This document shows, in pieces, positions 12,261 through 24,061 of a stretch of DNA of 64,000 bases. This DNA is from Bidens hawaiensis (lineage: Eukaryota > Streptophyta > Magnoliopsida > Asterales > Asteraceae), in assembly GCA_021521415.1 (NCBI GenBank), contig JAIQDT010000167.1, forward strand, positions 2,238,501 through 2,302,500. The letters are read 5' to 3'. Under the pieces are notes generated by a model, which saw only the letters and a list, made by a program, of their open reading frames with translations, did not search any database and was not told where the DNA came from. A program made the translations under genes and the position numbers. The stretch's first letter is position 1. The number at the start of each line of letters is the position of its first letter.

Positions 12261-12342
12261 CATGTGATTCACAGCTGTAGAGACTGGTAGAGCAAACGCT
12301 TCAAATAACTAAAATACAAAGAGCTCAAGACGAGGGGGTTTC

Positions 12343-12867
12343 TGTTTGTGCACGGTTTTGCGTCCCGAGTCTTTGTATTTATCGTTTTATGATTATAATG
12401 TAAAAGTTATTTTATATTATTGTCTAGTTCGTTATGGTCTATCTAGTTCGTTAAGGATGTTTAACGAACTAGATAGTTAAGTTATTATATATCCTAATTC
12501 GTTAAGGATGTTTAACGAATTAGAAGATAGTTCGTTATGTTTATTAGTCGGTTTGTAATGTAACGAAGTGGAAGGCTAGTTCGTTACGGAATGTGTAACG
12601 AACTAGACTCCATATTCTATATATAGAGGGTTCCTCCTTTGTTAATTTAAGTTTTTGAGATCAACCTTATTGAATTGCTGTACAATTGCTCTCTCGTTCA
12701 AAGCTTCATATATCAATAATATATACATATATATACACCTAATATAACTTAATAGCTAAGAGAAATCATGAACTAGATCCTTCACGGTATTAGATGTAAT
12801 TGTTCATCGATATAGATCTTAGTTAGATCCGTAGTTTCGCATATATTTATATATATATATATATATA
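12343..12867 (+). repeat. H1 3' LTR (right end truncated)
   Basis: It follows a GAGGGGG purine tract, starts TGTTTGTGCACGG, and aligns with the solo LTR at 29,035-29,603 through TTTTGCGTC, GAGTCTTTGTATTTATCG, the hairpin cluster and GAACTAGATCC. A TATA box (TATATATAG, about 12,619) lies downstream of the hairpins. After about 12,800 the match fades into an (AT)n tract, and at about 12,868 the pol frame of element B begins, so the right end is lost. Confidence 0.7.
12439..12606 (+). repeat. Three hairpins with co-varying stems in the H1 LTR
   Basis: Stem 1: CTATCTAGTTCGTTAA (12,439-12,454), loop GGATGT, perfect complement 12,461-12,476. Stem 2: CTAATTCGTTAA (12,494-12,505), loop GGATGT, complement 12,512-12,523. 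Stem 3: CTAGTTCGTTAC (12,576-12,587), loop GGAATGT, complement 12,595-12,606. All lie in U3 just before the TATA box. The stems differ from each other, yet each pairs perfectly. Confidence 0.85.
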
Positions 12868-13517
12868 TATATGTCAGACCTTGTATAGATGCATGATTAG
12901 ATCACTAATGTATTTCATTGCATCTAGGACTGATATCATGTATGCGACATGTGTGTGTGTGTGTAAGATATTAAGCATCACCAAGGGAATCTTACTTAAG
13001 TGTTATTAAAAGGATATTTCGACACCGTAAAGTTGCATCTACTTTAGGGATCTGATATCCATCTAGCGCAAAGACCCAGCTTGTTGGTTTTGCAAATAGT
13101 GATTATGGAGGTTATCAAATGATAAGATAATCAACCTCTGGTGGATGTCAGTTCTTTGGAGATGCATTGGTATCTTGGCAGAGAAAGAAGCTAGCTACTA
13201 TTTCTAATTGCCATTTGTACTGCAGAAATCCTCTGGCTACAAAACCAATTACCGGATTATGGAATCACAAATTTAAAAACTCCATTGAAATTGGACAGTG
13301 AAGCTGATTTGAACATCATCAAAAATCCAGTTCAACACTAAAAAACTAAACACAAGGTGATCAGATACCACTTAATACGACATTGGTATGAAACAGGTTT
13401 GATTTCATTTGAACATGTTTCATCTGAAAATCAGTTGACTGATCTATTTACAAAAGCACTCGATTCAACTTCTTTTCACAAACTAATTTCCAGATTGGGA
13501 ATGTTAAATTTTGAATA
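12868..13517 (+). pseudogene. pol: Element B: end of copia RT and RNase H (decayed)
   Basis: Translated in three frames, the stretch gives the copia signature in order: QTLYRCMIRSLMYF (about 12,876), SRTDIMYATCVC, SVIKRIFRHRK, LVGFANSDYGG (about 13,080-13,115), STSGGCQFFGDALVSWQRKK (about 13,135-13,190), TKHKVIRYHLIRHWYE (about 13,345-13,390) and the C-terminus NQLTDLFTKAL then RLGMLNFE with a stop near 13,517. Frameshifts occur near 12,955, 13,130 and 13,205. RNase H would degrade the RNA template; this copy is dead. The polymerase core is missing on the left. Confidence 0.85.
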
Positions 13518-14035
13518 ATCATTTTTACAAAGTCAAAACAATTGTTTTACAACTGATTTTGATAACAAAGATGTTTTTCAACAAGACTGTTTGTATACCC
13601 TTTGATGTATAAACAATGGAAACCTGTTGTTTTCAAAAGTACTGATAAAAAACTGATCAATGATTTCAAAAGTACTGTTTTTCTAAACTGCTGTTGGGAA
13701 AAATAATTAAAATAATTGTTTCATTACAAACTACCAATAAAATCAGTATTTTCAAGAAGACTAGTAAGTTTTTCTGCTAAACTATTGATCAATGACAAAA
13801 AACAGTTTTTTTGAAAATATAGCCATTGATTCAATATAACCGTTGTTTTAACGGTAACTTTTAATCATCCACTTACTTAAACCGCATTGTCTTGCACGAA
13901 TCAAAAGATTACCTTCCAAATCATTTTGCTTAACCTTAAAGAAAGCTTGGGCATACATTAATCTCTGTCTCATCAAACAAGTTTTTCATATCAATTGTCG
14001 TTCTTCTTCATATTTTTTCTACACGTACTACAATC
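13518..14035 (+). other. Element B spacer between pol and extra ORF
   Basis: No coding frame. AT-rich sequence with many short repeats of the ACTGTTTTT, AAAGTACTG and ACTGATCAATGA kinds on both strands, shared in style with the B LTR (35,515-36,223). CAATATAACCG at about 13,835 is a possible weak TATA element. A pyrimidine-rich leader (about 13,985-14,025) ends just before ATGGCACAAAACC. Confidence 0.5.
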
Positions 14036-15574
14036 ATGGCACAAAACCTGAAATTCAAATACCCACATAATTTATAACCATATCTCACCAGATGTTCATC
14101 CTACCCGAATATGATGATTTCATCATAGTACTCACCAGCAATACTTACTTTGGACTTTTCACAGTTAACCATGACACGTGTCCTCAAACCCTAAATGAAT
14201 TTTGGAAGCATGCTTCGATTCAATATTCGGAGGACAACAAGACCCCATTGTTCATCAAATCAAAGGTGGGACAGAAGTAGGTAATTGTATCATCTTCACT
14301 CATTTGACAACATCTGGAGTTTATTGATGATGATTTTCTGGCTAAAATTGTTGCGTCTACACTGAAGCTTGAACTAATTAAGATAGGATATTTGGGCTCT
14401 ACTCATAAAGCAACACTTTACAAATTCTTTTTCCCCTCTACAACGAAGTTTCTTTTTCATACGTTGCTTTAGTGTATGCCATGCAAAACTAGCTTTTGGA
14501 ATTAATTGCCTTTAAATGTTCAATATCTTGCATATTCCATTCTAACTGGTGAAAATTACTGCTGTTGAAAATCAATTTTCAATGATTTCGTGTCAAATGT
14601 AAAAACAATGTCTGCATCAAAAGATAAACCAATTTTGATGCTTCCAAGATTTTTATTAGTTTATGTCATGAAGGTTTTACCAAAATCTGATTTGACCCAA
14701 GAATCACTATTCCAAAGTCAAAGATTCAGCAATGAGATCTTTGCAAGAATGAAAGATTCAAAATCTTCAACCTTCGTTGATGAGGAGGAACCTAAAAAAA
14801 TTGATGATGCTTCGGCAACAATAGATATATAAATCGAGCCCATTGCTCAAGGTGATCAGGATGTTCAACCTAGTATCCTGAAAACCACACCTACCACGAA
14901 AAAAGAAAAGTTCCAGGAAACACTTTAAACCAAAATCCTCAAAGAAACCTAAAAAGGTAATTCAGGAGGATAAGGTGCCTGAATCACCAGTGGCAACACA
15001 AAGTCCACAAAGACAAATGATTGTTGTTACTTTCTCACAACAAGTCACATCTCCACCTAAACCAACTCATTAGTTTTCTTCACAAAAGGAAGCTGTTGTA
15101 ATCACGGGACACACATCAAAGGATTGAAGGAAAATTTTGCATTTAAACTCCTAGCCCCTCTCCCAGGGTGACCTCTCTTTCACCCCCCATCAAATCATCA
15201 TATTATAACAACTGAAGAGGTAGATTAAGTACTTACCAAAAAGTCACACATCATTGAATGCAGTTCTCTTTACCATATCACCTAAAAGGAAAACCACTTA
15301 CAAAATTGCTGAAGTTGTGACATGTATTACTAACCCAGAGCAAGAGAAGGGCACAATCTTTATCACTACAGGTGATTTGGATTTGGGATTAGGAGCAACT
15401 ACTTCAACTGTTGAAACAAATGTGTCTTAGTTGTAAAGTAGTTTAATCAATAAGACTCCTATCCTGGAAACAACTGCTAAAATCTTGACATCTAATCCCT
15501 TTGGAAGTCCCCGCTACCAATATAAAAGAGCATCTGTTCATTTTGAAGATGCAAATTTTGATTTTATTCATATA
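14036..15574 (+). pseudogene. Element B extra ORF, N-terminal half (decayed)
   Basis: ATG at 14,036 starts MAQNLKFKYPHN. After a frame change near 14,080 the conserved N-terminal domain is readable: EFWKHASIQYSEDN (about 14,200), FIDDDFLAKIV (about 14,320), LIKIGYLGSTHKATLYKFFF (about 14,375-14,435), FLFHTLL (about 14,450) and, after two shifts, KPILMLPRFLLVYVMKVLP (about 14,625-14,680). These blocks correspond to those of the extra ORF in C (GYQG, FLIH, acting as anchors) and G. A charged, low-complexity tail with PKK repeats follows (about 14,780-15,060) and is interrupted by element C at 15,579. Function unknown. Confidence 0.65.
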
Positions 15575-15579
15575 AAACT

Positions 15580-16732
15580 TGTTGTGTCAAAATTTGACTT
15601 GAAATGATCTAAATAAGTCAAAGGAAGATTGGAATCTTCTCAACCTCCTTAGGATTCGCTAAGTATGGAAACCGAGCGCACTTGGACATCCGAGCAGGGT
15701 TTTACTTGGCCGAGCATGATATTTTGCCTATCGGGCAGGGTTATCTTCTTGAAGTCTTATTAAGTGTTAATCCGAGCAGGGTTCACTCCATCAAGCAGAA
15801 GTGTTCTTCTAGTTGAGCACAGTTTGCTAACAGCAAACCCTTGACTAAACCAAGCTCTTGAAGCCAAGTATTTGGAAGATCTAGCAAGGTTCGATTAATA
15901 AGCAGGAGTCCGAGCATACTTGTGGAAAGTGATCAATAAATATTCTAAGTACTTCCCCTAGCAAGGTTCAACCCCGAACAGGCTACAGTGTTACCAGCAC
16001 ACTTAAAGTTTGCTTATAAGTTATCTTTTAACCAAGGATTGAAGGAACTCATGAAGAAAATCATACTCGTAGGACCATATCGAACAAAGTTTGCTGTGGT
16101 TAAGAAGATTGAAGTCTGTTAGGTGAGTAGTATTTTCTTAGGAAAATACTCTAAGTAAAGTCTACCCGGAGAAATGTTCTCGAGCTCACTTCAAGGTTAA
16201 CGGGCCTACTCGGAGAAGACAAATGCCACAGAGTGTACCCGGAAGACATGTTTTATACTTAGTAAAGTTTTGAATATATAATTTGATTATGTACCAATCA
16301 TTAAGGTTTCTAGAAGGAATGAAAGCTGTCAAGAGGTGGCAGGCCTATAAATAGAATGTTGTAGGGCACACCTCCTATGGAAGGATTCTCCACTTTACAC
16401 TTTTCAGACCTAATCGAATATTCCTGATTGAGTGCGACGGCTGTCCTAGGTTATTATTGAAAAATACATTCCTTACAAGAAACCCTAATCGATTTACATT
16501 TGTATGAATCATTTCTATAAACGGAAATCTTTTGAGTTATTGTTTGTGTCTGTTTACATTTATTAACCTCTTTAGCAACAAACTTGTATGTTTCTGATTC
16601 CGCCATTAACAATCATTAATCTTACCCAAATTAGCAAACCCGTCATTAACCTTCTTGTCGACATATTTAGTATGTGGGTTAGGACTTGATTGTGAGTGTG
16701 AGCGATCGATCCTTACCGTGGGGGACCTGACA
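15580..16732 (+). repeat. Element C 5' LTR
   Basis: Starts TGTTGTGTC, ends GGGGACCTGACA, and has a TATA box CTATAAATAG at 16,345-16,354. U3 is packed with a degenerate CGAGCANANTT motif (for example near 15,693, 15,770, 15,910 and 16,000). It matches 32,222-33,370 closely with scattered point changes. Confidence 0.92.
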
Positions 16733-16734
16733 AG

Positions 16735-16752
16735 TGGTATCAGAGCTCTTGT
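16735..16752 (+). other. Element C primer-binding site
   Basis: TGGTATCAGAGCTCTTG begins two bases after the LTR end and matches the plant initiator tRNA-Met 3' end over 12 bases. The tRNA would prime minus-strand DNA synthesis. Confidence 0.92.
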
Positions 16753-17062
16753 TCTTTGCTATTCGGGTGAAGTATTGTTTCTATTTGAAGATCTGTATAA
16801 GAAATATGACGTATGTAGAACACTGTTCCATTGGAGTATGATGTCAGCTGCTCTGTTCTTCATTTTATTCTAGATCTACAAATTACCGATGTTTTCTTTT
16901 CCTTATTTTGATTAAAGTTTGCATATTTATTACTTAATCTTGCTCCAATCGAACCAGAAACATCATATCTGAAGATTTGACTCTCAGATCTGATTATTTT
17001 TACTATTTGATTTTTTACTCTGTTTTCACTAATTTGCTGTTTATGCTTTTCAAAATACCAAA

Positions 17063-18705
17063 ATGTCTGGTTTAGAAGAGCAAGAAGTTTCCAATAATAA
17101 GATTCCTAGACTGTATGGACAGGATAACTTCACCAAATGGAAGGTCTTTTTTGAAGCTGTTGTGTGCTATAACGATGTAGACATGTGGAACTCGATCAAA
17201 AATGGTCCACAAGCTGCTGATGGTGCAAGTTCTACTACTACTGTGAGAGATAGGATGAGGAAAGTGGACGACAAGGCCATAGACATGATTAAGCTAGGAC
17301 TGTCTTGGGAAATCCTGACAAGGTTGCACATCACACCACAGCTAAGGCTATGTATGATGCAATTTTTGAGATGTTCGAGGGGAACACTAAGCTGAAGAAT
17401 ATCAAGAAACAAAGACTCAAACAACAAATGGTAAGATTTAGATTTAAAGATGGAGAAAGATTGAAGTCAATCCTTTATAGATTTCTGGCTATAGTGAACG
17501 ACCTAAGAACAACTGACTATGTGATGACAGATTTTGACTTGAACACCAAGTTGCTGAATTCAATGCCGAAGGAGTGATACACTGCTTGCAAGTTCATCCT
17601 TTAAAAGCAGAACTTTGATCAATTGAAGTTGGATGATGTAATTTGCTTCCTTCCGGCTGCTGATATAGAGATGTTTGAGAATGAAATGATAAAATAAGAT
17701 AAGCCTTGTTTACAGGTGTCGAATGCTCTTGTTACACCTATGGAAAACTTGTCTACTAAAAATCTACAACAGATTCCCATTATAAAGGAACCAAATGAAC
17801 ATGGTGTTGATACACCTAAAGTGTTTGTTGGTGTTAGCTCAAGTCACCAAGGAAACCAGTCGAGGTTCAGTGTCCAACTTATAGATGACAATGACTCTGC
17901 CTCAATGGCAAGTGGACATGTGCCCTAATGGAAACAATGGTCATGGGAATGAAACTCAAGCACTCTTCTAATTGTTCACCGAGTCTAATAATGCATATGT
18001 GGCTAAGAACTTAATTCACACAAGTGTCATACAAGATAATTTGGAACAAATAAATACTGATGACATCAGGATATGGATTTAAAGTGGCAAGATGCAATGC
18101 TTGCACTCAGATGCAAGAGGCTGTTCAACAGGACTGGTAGATCTCTAGTCTCTGGTCTAAATGAGAGAATAGGTTTTGATAAGTCTAAGGCAATCTGTTA
18201 TAATTGCCAACAGCCTGGACATTTTGCTAGAGAATTCAACCAGCCTAGAAACTTTCAAGTTAATCAATTCCTGAATCAACAGCAAAGGAATCAGCTACAA
18301 TACCAGCAGAATTACAGTCAGAACCAGCCAAGAAACAACAACTTCGACAACAACAATCCCAACTTCAACAACTATCAACAGCCCCAAATGAATAATCAAC
18401 AAGTGGTGCCTCCAAATCAAAACTACCAAAGAAACCAATTCCCTCAAACTGTTCTAAATAACCCCAACAGAAACAATCAAAATAAACCAAGAAATCAAGG
18501 GAATGTAGCTGTTACTGCACAACATGAAGGAAATTTTGATTGGACTGATCAAGCAGATGACATTACAAAAGCTAATGTTACTTTTATGGAAAATATTGAG
18601 AATGAGGCTGGGACATCATCTTCTCAGGTACACTCATCCCGTTCAACTTATTTACATGAATCAATTAACGCTTTAACTATAAAAGTAGGCAACCTAGAGG
18701 GTTAG
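17063..18705 (+). pseudogene. gag: Element C gag, N-terminal part and first zinc knuckle (frameshifted)
   Basis: ATG at 17,063, about 310 bases after the primer site, opens a copia gag (UBN2-like) with GQDNFTKWKVFFEAVV. The frame shifts near 17,305 and continues as AMYDAIFEMFEGN and RLKQQMVRFRFKDGE to a stop at 17,575. After further breaks the frame from 18,073 carries a zinc knuckle CYNCQQPGHFAREF at 18,196-18,237, whose fourth ligand Cys is now Phe (codon at 18,235). An Asn/Gln-rich tail follows (about 18,240-18,500). Gag would coat the RNA; this copy is non-functional. Confidence 0.85.
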
Positions 18706-18777
18706 TGTTTCAGAAAACAAAGTATCCTTAATGGGTATGAAGCAAATGATGTAATCAATGAAGAGAAAATCAGAAGT

Positions 18778-20579
18778 TTGGAAGATGATCGTGTGAGTAA
18801 CTATAGAGCTCAACAGAGATACATCACTGAAACAGATGGATTGAAGAAAATGCTTAACGAAGAGAAGATGAAGAACACAAAGTTACAAGTTGAGAATGAG
18901 TTTCTAAAAATCTTGGCTTCCACAGGTAACATTTGTGGTATCCAATACCAAGTAAACGAGGAAGATAAGTACAAGGTTGTTCCACCACCATTCAACAACT
19001 TTTTGCCCAAGGTTGACAAGGAAAAGAGGGATGGATATCTTCAACAATTTAGAGATGTTTTTCAAGATAAAGAAGAATTTGTTGATCTTTACAAGAAAGT
19101 TGAAGTGAGTGAAAAAAGAGAGTTTATAGTGAAAGAAGATGTAAGAGAGGACAAGTAAATAGGAGTGAAAGTATCTGAGGATGACTTTGATTATGATGAT
19201 CTAAATATTGATGACTTAAGTGACTTGAGTGATCAGATCACTGATTAAGAGATTCAAGCTGCTGAAAGGGGCAGAAGAAAAAAGAAAGCTGAATCAATTG
19301 ACAAACTGCCCAAACTACCCAAATTGACACCAAATATGATCAAGAAAAATGAAAATATTAAAAGAGAACATGTGTCTTTTGACATATGTGAAAGATCAAA
19401 AGTGAGTTATAATGCAGTAAGGCCACCAAGCAAGGCTGCTTTGCAAAGAATTAGGGACAACAACAAGAAAAAGGTCACTGAAACAATTGTTGGTGACAAC
19501 TTCATTCTAGTTTATCCAGTTTTCTCAAGCCATGAAGTGTGAAGTTGAAACCATGGAAGAATATGAGAAGAGGAATTCAAGTCACAAAGGAACCCTAGAT
19601 GAAGAGCCTTTGAGTATAAAGAAAATCCTCTTTGTTAAGGGAAAGATTGAAAGACAAGATATTATGATTGAAGAGTTTGTTCCTTTTTCAATTGAATTTG
19701 ATGGTCTAAAGACTCATAAATCACTTGGTGTCAAACCACCTAGACCAAGTGAGAGATTCAAGAAGGGTAGTAAACATGAAAAATTCAAGGGTAAAGTATG
19801 GTGCAAGAAATGTGATGAATATAGCCATCACACTGATACTTGTAATGAAAGATTAAATTTTAAGCCATTCCATGTTCCCAATGATACAAAGTTTGGTCAG
19901 AACTTTGCGCTTTATAAACAGAAGTATGAAGAATATATGGGAAAAGGAAAGGTAAGTGGAAAGGAACCTATGAGTGAAAATGATCAGAAAGTTACAGAAA
20001 AGGTAAAGAAGGAAAAGAAAGTTGATGTGAAACCAAAAAAAACCTGTAGCTGAACAAGCTAGAAGACGCAGATCACCTAATAAATCTGAACCTGTTGTGA
20101 AAAGAAACTTTCAACCCTTGAGAATTATCTCCAATCAGGACACCAAATCAGTTAAGTCTGATGATTCTCAAGATTCACCAAGTAGTAAAAAGAAGAGAAA
20201 CAAAGGTGTCTTTCTTAGAAAGAAACCAACTGAACTGACTTGTGATGAAAAGCTTTTGTTGAAACATGGTTATGAACCTCAAGGATTTCTTTGGAAACCT
20301 AGGGTTGAAGCTAAGGAGGAGAAAATTGTTGATGTGAGAGATTATTTAAGCTAGAAGGACTATGTTATTCAAGAATATAACAATGTAATGGATGATTGCC
20401 AAAGCACAATTTCATTTGTGAAAACTCCAAGAGAATGTGGATATGAAACAGATAATTCAGATCAAATTGAAGTTACTCATGAAGATCCTGAACCCATAAC
20501 ACTCACACCCAATGTTGCTACTGAAAATGAATCTAATGATTTGCAAGTTGAGATAGCTTGCACTTCATCATCCAACTAA
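18778..20579 (+). pseudogene. gag: Element C gag C-terminal extension with second zinc knuckle
   Basis: Frames 18,778-19,158, 19,324-19,542, 19,532-20,053 and 20,097-20,579 form one interrupted, highly charged protein between gag core and protease. It starts with a coiled-coil-like stretch (LKKMLNEEKMKNTKLQVENE). A second CX2CX4HX4C knuckle, CKKCDEYSHHTDTC, is at 19,802-19,843. Lys-rich segments follow (VKKEKKVDVKPKK; SSKKKRNKG). The distance from gag start to protease is about 3.5 kb, much longer than in short copia elements and in line with long-gag lineages. Confidence 0.7.
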
Positions 20580-20594
20580 TGACTCTCTTTCTTT

Positions 20595-22360
20595 ATGCAG
20601 CAACAGTCTACCTCTCTGAATGAAGTATGGTATATGGATAGTGTATGTTTTAGGCACATGACTTTTGACAAGAGGTCACTTGTTAACTATGAAGAGAAGT
20701 TTGAGGGTCCAGTGGCATTTGACAGTGATGAGAATGGAGGTAAAATTGTTGGAAAGGGTATCTTGACAAATGGTAAAGTCATATTTGACAACGTTTTCTA
20801 TGTTGAAGTACTTCAATATAATCTTTTGAGCATATCCCAGATGTGTGATAAGGGTATAAAGTTGGTTTTGATGATTCACACTGTTTCATCTTAAGACCTG
20901 AGTATGTTATACCACCTGATATGATCATGATGATGGCCCCAAGGAATGGCAATTTATATGAACTTAACATGAAGGATGCTGTTTCAAGGGGTGGCATATG
21001 TTTTGTTTCTAAATACACTGAAAATGAATCAAAATTGTGGCATAGAAAGTTGTGTCATGTCAATCTCAAGAATATGAAGAACTAGTCAAGGGTGAGCATG
21101 TCATTTGATTACCTACTAGGGAGTTCAGATTGGATGAAAATTGTGGCTCATGTCAGAAAGGAAAGTAGCACAAGTCTTCTCACAAGACTAAACTCATAAA
21201 CTTAATTGATCAAGTGCTTGAATTGCTTCACATGAATCTCTTCGGACCTGTGAGTGAACCAAGTATTGGGAAGAAAAGATATTGTCTAGTGATCATTGAT
21301 GATTTCTCAAGATATACTTGGGTTTATTTCCTAAGTACAAAGGATGATGTTGCCGAGTTAATTATGAACTGTGTAACAATAGTTGAGAATCAACTAGATA
21401 AAAGGGTTTAAGTGATGAGGAGTGACAATGGTACTGAGTTAAAAAATGGAGTTATTGAAGAATTTTGCAACAACAAAGGAATATTTCAGCAATTCTCAAC
21501 TCCTAGAACTCCTAAGCAGAATGGTGTTGCTTAGAGGAGAAACCGAACACTCATTGAAGCAGCAAGAACCATGCTAGCTGATGCTAATCTGCCAGTCACT
21601 TTTTGGTCTGAGGCTATCAATACAACATGCTATGTACAGAACAGGGTACTAATTAACAAAAGACACAACAAGACTCCTTATGAAATCTTCTTTAAGAATG
21701 CCCTACATCAAGTTTTTCATTCCTTTCAGATGCAAATGTTCTCTTTTGAACACCAAGGATTACTTGAAAAAGTTTCAAGCAAAATCCTTAGTCTGTTTCT
21801 TTGTTGGCTACTCTAAACACTCAAAGGCCTACAGAGTATATGTGAAAGATCATTTAGTTGTGATTGAGTCTTCAGATATAGTCTTCAATGAAAATCGACT
21901 CAACATAGTTGATGGTGTAGAATGGCTGTTTGACTTTGATGAATCCTTTTACAAAACCAGTGTGAGTGAAGAGTCAAATCAGAAGACAGTGGATTTTGAA
22001 AAGTTGTGGAAAAATGTTGCAAGTAAAGAAAGTGAATATACATTCATAAAGGATCCCTCAAGCGCAAATGTTGAGCAAGTGCAAGACAATCATCAAGAGA
22101 ACAATCAAAGTCAAGAACAAGATTAAGCAGATACTAATCAAGACAATCAAGAACTGCAAGATGATCAAGTTCAAAATGAGGGAGATCCAAGCAACCAAAC
22201 TGAAGAAGGAGAAACTGCAACAAGAGAAAGGTTTCATGATTTATTTGTAAGAGTGAGTTTAGGAAACAATGGTGCTTCTTCCTCAGGACAGAACAATGAA
22301 GAAGCACCTGAAATTGATAATGAAACAACTGATTTGGTCATTGAAGAACCATATATCAAT
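20595..22360 (+). pseudogene. pol: Element C protease and integrase (active sites damaged)
   Basis: The protease motif reads MDSVCFRHM at 20,634-20,660, where copia elements normally have Asp-Ser-Gly: the Gly is Val. A frameshift near 20,870 leads to the integrase zinc end WHRKLCHVN (about 21,040) and CGSCQKGK-type residues (about 21,140). The integrase triad is spoiled twice: the first Asp is Asn in HMNLFGPV (codon 21,235) and the Glu after QNGVA is a TAG stop (21,532-21,534). The second Asp, in RSDNGTEL (21,424), remains. The frame continues with GYSKHSKAYRVY (about 21,815) and an acidic Gln/Asn-rich linker (about 21,960-22,340). Confidence 0.85.
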
Positions 22361-22381
22361 TAATCAAATCTTGACACGACT

Positions 22382-24061
22382 GTGTCTACAGATATGATAG
22401 TTCAAACCCCGTATGTTGAAAAGAATTATCCTTCTGAACACATCATTGGAAATATGTATGAAAGAGTTACAAGAAGTCATTTTGAATCTGCAAACATTTG
22501 TTTGTACTCCTGCTTTCTATCCCAAACAGAACCAAAGAACATTGTTCAAGCACTAAAGGACAACAGTTGGGTAGAAGCAATGCAAGAGGAGTTGGCTCAA
22601 TTTAGAGATCTACAAGTTTGGGAAGTAGTAGATAGGCCAAGAAACAGATATGAAATTGGAACAAAATGGGTCTTCAGAAATAAAAGGGAAGAAAGGGGAA
22701 TTGTGATTATGAACAAAGCTAGACTTGTGGCTTTGGGATGCCTACAAGAAGAAGGGATTGACTTTGAGGATGTTTTTTCACCAGTTGCAAGACTTGAAAC
22801 AATAAGAATTTTCTTAGCTTATGCTGCCTCAAAGAATATAAGGGTATTCTAACTTGATGTCAAATCGGCATTCCTAATGGAAAGATAGAGGAGGAGGTTT
22901 ATGTGACTCAACCACCGGGATTTGAGGATCCAGTATATCCTAACAGGGTGTATAAGCTAAACAAAGCCTTATATAGACTGTATCAAGCTCCTAGATCTTG
23001 GTATGATGAGTTATCAAACCATCTTATTGAAAATGGTTTCCAAAGGGTAGCTATTGATAAGACCCTCTTCTACAAGAAGAAAGTAAGATATTTATTCCTA
23101 TTAAAAGTCTATGTGGATGACATTATATTTGGGTCAACCAATGAGCAGATGTGTATGGACTTTCAAGAGGAAATGAAGTCCAAGTATAGTATGAGCTCAA
23201 TGGGGGAAATGAACTTCTTCCATGGATTACAAGTTCAGCAGAAGGCTGATGGGATCTTCATCTACCGGTCTAAGTATGTGCAGGACATACTAGACAAATT
23301 CAAGTGTAATGATTTAAAGACAGCTTCAACTCCTATGGATTCAAAGGAAAAGATCATAGCTGATGAAAAGGGGGAGCCAGTGGATGAGCATGATTACCGA
23401 GCAAAAAATTGGCCCACTGATGTATTTGGCTGCCTCCAGGCCTGATATCATGTTTGAAGTTTGTGTCTGTGCAAGATTCCAATCAAGTTCTAAGGTCTCT
23501 CACATGAATGCAGTCAAGAGAATCTTTAGATATTTGAAGGGAAGACCTGATTTGGGAATTTGGTATCCAAAGAACCAGTTATTTCACATGATTGCTTACA
23601 CAAATAGTGATTATGATGGCTGTAATATGAGCAGGAAGTCAACTTCAGGAGGTTGTCAATTTTTGGGTGACAGATTGGTGTCATGGCAATGCAAGAAGCA
23701 GACCACAGTGTCAATCTCAACTGCAGAAGTTGAATACATTGTTGTATCTGTTTGCTGTGCTCAAGTCCTCTGGATCCAGAATCACATGCTGGACTATGGT
23801 CTGAATTTCTTAAATAACCCTGTTTACATTGATAACAATGCTGCATCTTTTATTGTTAACACTCATGTACAACATTCCAAGACTAAGCACATTGAAATCA
23901 GACATCACTTCATAAGAGATTGTAGTGAAAAAGGTTTAATTGAGGTGAAAAGGGTTGATACAAGTGATAATTTGGCTGACCTATTCACAAAACCACTTGA
24001 TAGAACCAAGTTCAACTTTCTTCTGAAAGCCCTAGGGATGATCAAATCTAATAAAGTATGA
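22382..24061 (+). pseudogene. pol: Element C reverse transcriptase and RNase H (few breaks)
   Basis: This is the best-preserved part of C. Frame 22,382-22,852 has [19 protein letters not shown] and [15 protein letters not shown] and a one-base shift at 22,852-22,885 are the first break. Frame 22,903-23,445 has [17 protein letters not shown] and the polymerase site YVDD (23,110-23,121). A shift near 23,402 leads to RNase [36 protein letters not shown] and HIEIRHHFIRD, ending with the usual copia C-terminus (DLFTKPLDRTKF). Catalytic Asp and Glu residues are present, so loss of activity comes only from the frame breaks. Confidence 0.9.

Larger units (their letters stand above)
469..12867 (+). 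mobile_element. Element H1: 3' remnant of a copia-like element (extra ORF plus 3' LTR), split by element A
   Basis: What remains is the extra ORF in two pieces (469-2,076 and 11,286-12,260), a polypurine tract (about 12,329-12,342) and an LTR start at 12,343. Gag and pol are absent, having been lost or lying left of the window. The gypsy element A occupies 2,077-11,285. Assignment to copia is inferred from the same extra ORF lying downstream of copia pol in elements B and C. Confidence 0.65.

Noticed and set aside
12840..12872. (AT)n tract as a possible origin, promoter or hairpin
   Set aside because: Simple microsatellite at the junction of the H1 LTR and element B; nothing else supports a role.
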